DNA of 64,000 nt from Oreohelix idahoensis. Its lineage: Eukaryota; Mollusca; Gastropoda; Stylommatophora; Oreohelicidae. The notes beneath the pieces were generated by a model, which did no database searches, had not been told where the DNA came from, and was given only the letters and a program-made list of their open reading frames with translations. How positions within the stretch are numbered: position 1 is the first letter of the stretch; each line of letters begins with the position of its first letter. Positions 56,103 to 64,000 of this stretch are shown here, one piece after another. The stretch is taken from positions 374,501-438,500 of the forward strand of contig JAMPIV010013766.1 of assembly GCA_024509875.1 (NCBI GenBank), read 5' to 3'. The position numbers and the translations under genes were made by a program.

Positions 56103-56276
56103 ATGTTACTATCTGTGCCAGGGACAATATTAACAGGATCATCCTTGAAATATAAAGAGTCCATAGACAAGCAACTGAGAGATGAACAAGCAGGTTTTTC
56201 ACAAAACAGATCCTGTACAGACCAGATAACCACACTGCGAATAACAGCTGAGAGGTTTGGAACTGACCTCATGTGA
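56103..56276 (+). pseudogene. Reverse-transcriptase fragment of another LINE
   Basis: 57-codon stretch including LLSVPGTIL, then DKQLRDEQAGFSQNRSCTDQ, which is the RT segment around QAGFRxxRSCTDQI in non-LTR elements of animals. It differs from both RTE and I-like copies here (QCGFRANRSTQD, QSGFRKNRCTMDQ). Ends at a TGA. Confidence 0.7.
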
Positions 56277-56868
56277 CGTATAATGGAAATAGAGCTTACA
56301 GTAATCTGACAGTCTTTGTAATCCCGTTAGCGTTCTATGATTTGCTAGCTAAAACCATGCATTTACTGCCTGTGTTTACTTACACAAGCGTACTTTTTCG
56401 TCCCGCCTCTTTTCTTTGAACATAAGCAAACGAAGTGTTTACAAACTTTCGTGACCTGCCCGTCATAACAGGTAGCGAATCAGGTTTGTTTACCTCGTCT
56501 TCTCACGCGAGCTTATCTGTCAATCATACGATACCTGATAGACCGCACGTGAAAAACACAGAATCTTTTGAAGTCTACGAAGGGAAATCTAAAACTCCCG
56601 AGTTAACGCTTTGATGTCGAGTCGCGGGCAAAATCTTAGAGAACCCCGTTACACGTAATAAGTCTTTTGATGACGGTCGAAAGCGCTCGACGAGAGACCG
56701 ACCGTAAGCCTTTATCTTGTAACTCTGTTTCTGATTCTCGTTACACATAGTAACGTGAAAAGTAACATCATCGATAGATCAGAGAAATATAATGATATAT
56801 AAACTGTGTTTTCTTAAAACTGCTATCAGTTGTCACTCAGAATTTTTGGATAGTCTAAGCACGTCGGC

Positions 56869-56938
56869 GCCTGTGGCCTAATGGATATGAACGCAGTTTC
56901 ATAATCCAGATATACCAGGTTCGAAACCTGCTGCAGGC
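56869..56938 (+). pseudogene. tRNA-like sequence
   Basis: Box A-like gtggcctaatggatatg and box B ggttcgaaacc at tRNA spacing, with ends that pair (GCCTGTG/TGCAGGC with two wobbles). The anticodon stem does not pair, so this is a tRNA pseudogene or a SINE head, not a working tRNA. Confidence 0.5.
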
Positions 56939-58734
56939 TGTTTGGTAGCAGATCGCTTTGTGTGGATTTTTAACAATGGTATAAGCGCCGTACCGTTCAG
57001 AAAGCAATGGCAAGCTACTGAATGAAAAAAATGCCTAGAAAAATAAAAAACAGCCAATAAAAGCTGGGGTTGATTGCCACGTCCTGTAAAGGATAAGCAA
57101 CTAACTAAGCATGCAGTTCTAGAACCATTATTGTGGAAAAATGTGTTATTAGCATTCGTGGGGATTTTTCATTCTGATTTTCTGGTAATAGAAATTAGCG
57201 CTTACGTGTTTAAAAGTGTTAGCTTTTACCAATTAAAAGTGTTAGCTTTTACCATTATAATTCACTTAGATTTTCTAGCTGTTACACTAGTGAAATAAAA
57301 TAACGCGTAGCTATTTCATACCAGATGTTCAGTTATAATGTTAATTTTCACCACCCGCTTTCTCACACAAAAAGATACGGTTTTAGCTGACTGGTTTTTA
57401 TGCTAGGCGCGACTGATAGTGACAGAAAAGAATTAACGCGTTATTTGTTTGTGCGTATTTATTATAACTGCCTATTATTTAATATCATACGACTAAACTA
57501 TCAGACGCCGACCAAATTAATAGCTACTTAACGACCGGCGATAGTTTGTGATAATTGACATTGTGCGCTGATCGTTAACCGCGAGCAGGGGGTAAGGGGG
57601 GTTGGGAGGGAAAGAGTCGCATAACTCCATCCAACCTACACTCGCTAAGCGACGTGCGATAGGGTAGGCTAAAGAAAACACCTGTGTCGTTCAACTTTAA
57701 TCAGGACTGACGGAGTGGATAAGAAATCGCCTTGTCCCCGTCTGTGTGCATATATATAGCTATATAGAATAGTAGCATTTTTCCATAAATGTTTTCTTAT
57801 ATTCCTAGCAGACCTGATCAAGAGCGTTCAGCGGTTTTTTTTCTTTTACTGATTGGTTAATGTTGTCTTTTTCTTGGCTTGTGAGTCACCAATTTCATTC
57901 GCAAAAGAGTATTACGTGAGAAACATTTTAACTTACAAGTTTAACTGGACTTACTAGACCCAGATATTTTTTCCAATTGTTACCAGCCCACTGGGGTGTA
58001 CAAAATAACACTAATATTCCCGACTTCTGACAGTCGTATTCAAATGAAGCATCCATAATTTTACGCTGTTCAGAAATCGGCGCTCTAACATAGAGTCAGC
58101 TGATAGGATTATCATCATTTATCCATTGTAACATTTTGTTAGCAACCAGATGTTTCCCAATACTGGAAGTATTTTCCTCTTTTAACTGTGAACCTCAAGA
58201 GCTCGTTCCTACATCAACAATTGGCGGTGACATTTTGTTCATCCAAGAAAAACCCACACCAGATTCGGCGTTCACCTCACTAGTCTTTGTTTTTGTTAGA
58301 GGATGAACTTGGGCCAATTTGGGAAGTGAACCAGATAAAACATATATTCAGGGAAATTGTATTTCCAAGGGATATCACCAAGAGTAGGTAAGAGTGATTG
58401 AGTGGCCACTGTATGAAAGAGAGAGTGAATATTTTTGTTTCAGGGAATTTACCAACATTGGGTTTGCTTAAACTTGTTTACTTTACTGGGTAGCATATAG
58501 TAGGAACTTGTTACTTTACTGTCTACTCTGTAACATAGTGCTAACCTTCGACCTTTGGGTTATTAACTTTTTGGTTCTTTTCTCCATAGGGGGAGGGCGC
58601 ATTTATTCTGCTATTTCATATGTATGTAAATCTGACACCTCGTTACATTGGATTTGTGGATTAAGAAAAGGCATTTTACACTACAGACAGAGAATCACTT
58701 AGGAAAATGATATTAGAAAAATATACAGAAACGA
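56939..58734. other. Unassigned stretch
   Basis: No recognised gene or repeat family. The open frames at 57074-57298 and 58508-58702 are short, hydrophobic and without homology that I recognise. CpG words are more frequent at 56.4-57.6 kb than in the flanking introns. Confidence 0.45.
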
Positions 58735-59370
58735 CATCAGTTCTTTTTTCTTCTTGGCAATCGGCCAAAAGGAAATTCTGAGGACTCTGACTGTCATTTC
58801 TATCGCTAGAGTCTTCTCATACTACAGGACTGACTTGACATATGAATAGATCATTCTGATTTTTGTGTTGGGCTTGATTTCTGTTGATTTCCATATATTT
58901 CCCCTACGCAATGAATGATCCTTTTGCCCTTTTGTAGTCTTGCTCCAAACGTCAGTTATAAATTCTGTAGCTGACTTATTTCCATGCCATCATGTCAAGA
59001 TGTCCAGCATTTTCCCTCTTTGTAGTCCTCTGTATCTTTTTCCTTCTATCGTTTCTGTTGTCACAATATATTAAATCTTTCTTCTTCTCAAAACATACCC
59101 AAACGAAGTTGCTTGCTTCCTTCCAATGTTTGTAATAAGACACCTTAACGCAGTGTCATTTTTTTCAGGACACCCCCATTATACTGTACAGCTGTCCATT
59201 GTATTCTTAACATTATTCTGTAAAAACCACATCTCTGTGGCCTCCATGGATCTTCCTGTTTGTTAATTAACTGTCCATGACTCGCTTCAGTATGTCAGGA
59301 TTGGCTGGCTCTATTCAACAATGAAGAACTCTCTTTCTTACTTCCACAGACAAAGATTACAGCCAATCAT
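58735..59370 (-). mobile_element. Probable LINE remnant
   Basis: Shares ttttgtgttgggcttga with the L3 continuation at 42.18 kb. Heavily decayed. Confidence 0.4.
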
Positions 59371-59823
59371 TAAAACTAATTTTACAGCAGGAACACATTT
59401 CACTCGCACCGGAGCAAGATGGCAAACTGCCAGGAGAAATGTGTTTTATTTCTAAAAGAGTTTGACGCTTCATTAAAATATACTGTAATTATAATCTTTA
59501 GCAGAAGAGTAAGGTGTTTCATTTATATGCGTAGAAGATATTAGAACAGATAACGAACTTATTTAGTGATGCGTCGTCGAAGGAAGTTGGCAGTTAGAAG
59601 ACAGAATTGAGGACTCTGAAATTTGGATATATAGGGTGAGGCGCATCTCATGGAAAGAGCAGACAACAAATAAAGATATCACAGAAAAACTAAGAATGAA
59701 AACAGAAATAATGAAAGAGATCAATGTTAAATAACCTATTTAATTAAAAAAAAAAAAAAAAAAAGACACAGTACCTGCTGAAAACCACAACGGAAAGTAA
59801 GGTTAAAGTGCACGAGGATAAAA

Positions 59824-60037
59824 GGGTAAAGGTTGTCCCGTAGCAAATACTGTCGTAGGGGAGTGAAGTGTTAGAGACTTCACCACACTAGGTCCAGCAT
59901 CGAGAGGTGGGGTGACCACTTCCCTTCCTCGCTGCCTTTTCCTTCCCTAACCAAAACAGCAGAGTCAGTGCCCATTTACAGCTTGGTAGACTGGAGCCAG
60001 AGACCAGCGCTCTAACCATTCTGTCAATCGGACGAAC
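59824..60037 (-). mobile_element. SINE family S1, minus copy
   Basis: gggtaaaggttgtcccgtag to ccattctgtcaatcgg. Flanks acgaggataa and acgagaataa match at nine of ten, a likely target duplication. Confidence 0.85.
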
Positions 60038-60594
60038 GAGAATAACAAACTTATAAGTGGGATGATAACATCAAGAGATACACAGGAAACAGGCTACCAG
60101 TGTATCATTAAGGCGAGGGACAGAGAACGTTTAAGATCCTCAGCCGGCCTTTGAGGCGAAGATGTATATCCGATCTGAAATGATCAGCGAGGGAAAAACC
60201 ACAAGACACTTTGAAAACAACCCACTATGCATTACTCAAGATACTTTTACAATTTTACTGCAGCAGCGAGCAGTTTCAAAAGTGGAATTATCAGCACAGG
60301 AACAAAACTATGCATTATGTATCGTCATTCGATGCTGGCAGACGACTTTTAAGGCGATTGTCTTTTCTTGTTATCTGTTCTTAACAATGGAAGGTGGTGG
60401 ATTGTAAATGAAGAAGTCGGAATGCAGGACAAAGCAAAAGAATTCAAACTGCATTTAGTCAATTGAAGAAACGAAAAAAAAAAAAACTGATTACAAAATA
60501 TAATGACAAAGGACTTTTATGTTGGACAGTTCTAGCAAGAAGATATTTAAATACTGAAAGAGCAAGAACTACGTGGGGAATGACTTTGTTTTTT
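60038..60594. other. Unassigned stretch
   Basis: Holds an 81-codon frame (60162-60407) with no recognised domain. Nothing else seen. Confidence 0.4.
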
Positions 60595-60607
60595 AGTACA
60601 AGAACTG

Positions 60608-60904
60608 GGAGCCGCGCTGGTGTAATGGTTACCACAGCCCGGGCGAGATTATTTGAAAGAGTGTCGTCGACCGGGATTTGGACTGGATTAATTCGAGCAC
60701 TGGGCGAGGACATTTGAAACAGTGTCGTCGACAAGGGACAGAAATAACCTGAATGGCTCCTGAGTATCTGCTTGAATGGCGAGAGGACACCTGTCAGCGG
60801 ACAGGGAAAATAGGATACTCACGTAAAAATCAGTCTCAGGTTAGACATCCTAACCTGAGATTTCGCCTCGCGTAATAGTGGGCGTACGTTAAAAAAAAAA
60901 AAAA
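60608..60904 (+). mobile_element. SINE family S3, full-length with 13-bp TSD
   Basis: tRNA-like head (gctggtgtaatggttaccac), body with the ctcaggttag/ctaacctgag hairpin, and a poly(A) tail, between agtacaagaactg at 60595-60607 and 60905-60917. Confidence 0.92.
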
Positions 60905-61269
60905 AGTACAAGAACTGCATTAGAATGATAAGGAGTTTAGGAGATACATTGACGAAAACGGCCAAATCATTACAGATTGATAGGAAATAAAATATTCAGT
61001 TAACCCCCCCCCCCCCCCAAAAAAAAAAAAACAACAATTCAGTTGCCCAGTTGTAGACACTTCGCAGTGTAATTGGAAAAGTAAGAAAATCAAGAAAATA
61101 AGCGGAAAAACAAGTAAATTCACTCTTTCTTTCATGTCCTTCTTTCCGTTCCTTATGGGGCATGGAGCTACAACTCCAGCATGTCTCCTTACAGTAAGCC
61201 TGCATAAAAAAATATCACCACGCAGAAGTGATTTCTGTTGCAATATGTTTTCAATGATGAATTTGCCAG

Positions 61270-61471
61270 CAGAGGCGTACTTAAAGTAGCAAACACCCGG
61301 GGCGGATCACTCCACTGGTACGCCCCATAAAATTAGTATGCTTGCAAGTAGATTTTTAAACAGTACAGAACAGCCATAATAGTGTCCGATGACACCCCCC
61401 CCCCCTTTCCTCTTCTTCCTGTCTGTCACCCGGGGCGGACCACCCCCTCGCACCCCCTTTGTACGCCACTG
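61270..61471. mobile_element. Short inverted-repeat MITE
   Basis: Ends CAGAGGCGTAC and, on the minus strand, CAGTGGCGTACAAAGGG. Flanking 8-mers tttgccag and gttgccaa match at six of eight. The internal word cacccggggcgga occurs twice. hAT-like, or another superfamily with 8-9-bp duplications. Confidence 0.6.
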
Positions 61472-61714
61472 GTTGCCAACCCCATGCACCAATTCACACT
61501 AGTCTCCTTTTACGACATGCCTGCGCGAACCGAGCATATGGTTTTACCTAAACAATCGCAGCGGTGATATCCGTACATAGAGATAATCTGAGCAGAGATT
61601 GCGAGTCACATTCAAATCTGAATGAAACAAGGCGTAATTAAGGGAACCATGTTAACATTGACATTTTGCGTGTCAGTCATTGCAAATGTGCGAACTGTTT
61701 GTTTGTTTTGTTTT

Positions 61715-62186
61715 ATTTTAAGGACCATCATTGCACACGGACAACTTCATCAGTGCTCTGATCTCTTTCCTTAGATCACACGAGGAGGATCTCAGCACAG
61801 TGCATTAACACCGTAGCACCGGCGAGGATCCCAACGTGTGTATACAGGAATGACACATTCTATAAATATTTGTGTGGCGGGAAGGTTCTAATTTTGTAAA
61901 TTTTGCTTGGGCAGCTGCCGTATGGCCTACTCTTTACGATTTCCAACTGCCGAAGGATTTTTAACGTGCACAACTTGCACACGGGACCTCCTATTTTTTC
62001 GCCCTTATCAGAGAAGGCTAGGCATCCGATCTCACTATCCAGGAGATCAGGGTGGAGTATGACATTATTAGGACCCACTGGGTCTGAAAAAATGTCCATC
62101 AAATATATTCCATGTACTGGGAACCACGGTACCTTTAGAATTAGAGGCGGGAGCCATACCTCTTAGCCACTCCGATCCCCATAACG
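61715..62186 (-). mobile_element. SINE family S2, minus copy
   Basis: Full-length relative of 46345-46833, head complement at the high end (cttagccactccgatcc). Confidence 0.82.
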
Positions 62187-62344
62187 TGCGAAGCAATGCA
62201 TTAACAATCGATTACGGGAATATCGTAAGCAAATTACGAGTGTAGACCGAAAAGTGAGTCTCACATTTGTTTAAACCACTAATGTAAAAAATTCACACGC
62301 TCACAACAGAGATTATATAAGAATTTATAACACATAAGGAATGG

Positions 62345-62640
62345 AAACCCGAGGCCTGTAAACAGTAAATAAATATTAGACAAACATAAAGGTATGTTTT
62401 CAGGCACTCGTAAGAAATAAAAATTATCCATTGACTGTATTACCAACAGCAGACAAATTAAGGAACAAATGGAGTCAAGATAAGAAAGTAAAAAAATATC
62501 AATTTGTGAACGATATAAAGAATTACAGGTTAAACATAGCTGGTCATCGACTTTTATTCTATGCCAGTGGTTCCAAAACTTTTTTCTCTTGGCCACACCT
62601 TCGGAATGAACATTTTCTCACGCCACACCACATTTTTTAT
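62345..62640. mobile_element. S6 fragment and one hAT-like end
   Basis: 62350-62415 is an S6 SINE 3' end (minus). At 62565 CAGTGGTTCCAAAACTTTTT looks like a hAT terminus, but no partner end is in the window. Confidence 0.5.
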
Positions 62641-62899
62641 TGGTAATAAATACCTTCTAAAACAAACAAAAAAATCAACTACTATCAGTGCTTTATTTTT
62701 AACATTGAACACAACAACTCTATAAAATGATTATGAGACACCCAAAAAGTATAAAACAATATAGCTACTTAAAAACATGATTCATTCACAAAATATACAG
62801 CGAGTGATGTGAGTTTGCTTTTGTCGGGAAATCCCATTTATATAAGATCTTATTTGAAACGAACATACTCTCATCAACGCAAAGAAACGTTTCTCTTTT

Positions 62900-63862
62900 C
62901 TGGTATGGCTGTATACGGCTTCACATATATTCCAGTAATGGCTTATGGATGTGAGTCATGGGCAATGACTGCAACCCACAAAAGCCAGATCCAAACCTCA
63001 GAAACGAGGTATCTCAGGAAGGTGGTTAAAGTAACAACAAGAGACATGGTCCACAACCAGACGACACGTCACGGCCTTAAAACCAAGTCCCGGCAGACCC
63101 AAGTTGAACAGTCAAAATTATGATGGTTTGGCCATGTCTGGAAAATGGGAGAAGATCGGCTACCACGACAAGAGCCAAGGATCCAGGACGACCCACAGTT
63201 CACTAGGAGGACAACAACAGACAATCTCTGAAGGACCAAGAACTAGACTGGAACCAGGCCAGGAGAAAGACAGTAAATAAATAAATATTACACACATTAA
63301 GGTATGTTTCAGGCGCTCGTGACAAATAAAGAAGCAGATAATTAGACCACAGAAAAATAACAGAAGTGAGTGGCTTACCGGAGAATCGAACCCAGGACCT
63401 TCCGAACGACACCCTCGCCTAGCTACAGAAGCGAATCACACTATCCTCCCTGCCAGCTAGGCACCACAAAAATAGTGCTTCGAAGACAGGGGTCATTAGC
63501 GCGATTCGCAGAATGTAACACAAGATAGGTACCTAGGACGATCCAGCCTAATTAATGAGGCAATCACTTCTGTTGTCCCCCTATTATACAGTACAGGTCA
63601 GATTACACAGGACAAAGACCTTAATACTGTGTCTAGTAAATGATAGAAGAATCAGAACAGTACAGGACAAAGGGTAGGGTTTGGTATTGTATAAACATTT
63701 AAACAAATATAGAGGGGTAACCAGTAAATAAATAAATATTACACACACATAAAGCGATGTTTCAGGCGGTCGTGAGAAAGACAGCCGATATGATAGCATG
63801 GCGTTCTCTCTGGCAAACCTCTACACCCCAGGGTAGAAGAAGAACGACTAAGTAAGTAAGTA
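62900..63862 (+). mobile_element. RTE 3' fragment split by SINE-derived insert
   Basis: 62900-63273 encodes the RTE C-terminal region (YGCESWAMTATHKSQIQTSE) with stops and indels. The 3' end resumes at 63780-63862 (ctctctggcaaacctctaca, TAAG tail). The insert 63274-63779 contains S6 (minus) and a second S6 tail, with gagaaagacag on both sides. Confidence 0.75.
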
Positions 63863-63914
63863 AGTACTACCCTGTCGATCTTTGAAAAAAAAGTACACAA
63901 TGTTAAGAACGTAT

Positions 63915-64000
63915 TGTAAAGTATACACGGACTAGACAAGCGCCGGTGGAACAAGAAATGAGAAGAAGATGCTGGAAGTGGGTCGGACACACATTGAGAA
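63915..64000 (+). mobile_element. L3 LINE fragment, cut by window end
   Basis: gaacaagaaatgagaagaag and gggtcggacacacattgaga match 48050-48105. Confidence 0.65.

Noticed and set aside
56869..56938. Functional tRNA gene
   Set aside because: Anticodon stem does not pair; box A and B alone also occur in SINE heads.
60162..60407. 81-codon frame
   Set aside because: No homology, no splice or promoter context; expected by chance at this length.

Overview
The window looks like nuclear DNA of an invertebrate animal. It holds a spliced gene with long repeat-filled introns, tRNA-derived SINEs, several retrotransposon clades and minisatellites, and it has no operons or prokaryotic signals. The host gene and the repertoire (Gmr1-type Ty3/gypsy, RTE, I/Nimb-like LINEs) fit a lophotrochozoan, most likely a gastropod mollusc. 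That placement is an inference.

The one host gene I can support runs on the minus strand from 50749 down to 17119. Thirteen consecutive coding exons, all with GT/AG junctions and matching phases, give about 706 residues of a GLI/Cubitus interruptus transcription factor. They cover the N-terminal region with the SuFu-binding motif SYGHL, all five GLI zinc fingers and the start of the region after the fingers. The 5' coding exons and the long C-terminal part are not recognisable here and probably lie outside the window.

Layout: 1-17045 is a 41-bp minisatellite interrupted by a young Gmr1-type LTR retrotransposon (1652-10331; integrase precedes reverse transcriptase; its LTRs differ at one base by eye), followed by a related second array. 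From 17119 to 50749 the gli exons alternate with intronic repeats. These are a 5'-truncated I-like LINE carrying a piggyBac-like MITE (22.1-24.65 kb), a decayed two-ORF I/Nimb-like LINE (27.9-33.6 kb), a non-autonomous hAT element interrupted by a complete but broken RTE element (38.47-42.16 kb), a 29-bp array, a possible solo LTR, a mariner-like fold-back element and several SINE families. From 50795 to 55653 lies a 24/28-bp GA/CA-rich minisatellite starting 45 bp from a gli splice acceptor. Part of it (about 53.7-55.1 kb) looks like a corrupted duplicate. From 55.7 kb to the end I see only SINEs, LINE fragments, MITEs and unassigned DNA.

Family labels used here: S1, S2, S3 and S6 are SINE families; S5, S7 and D are dispersed repeats of unknown class; L3 is the 3' end of an unassigned LINE. 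Only the gli gene is likely to serve the host. Long open frames inside minisatellites are artefacts of repeat composition and were not called as genes.
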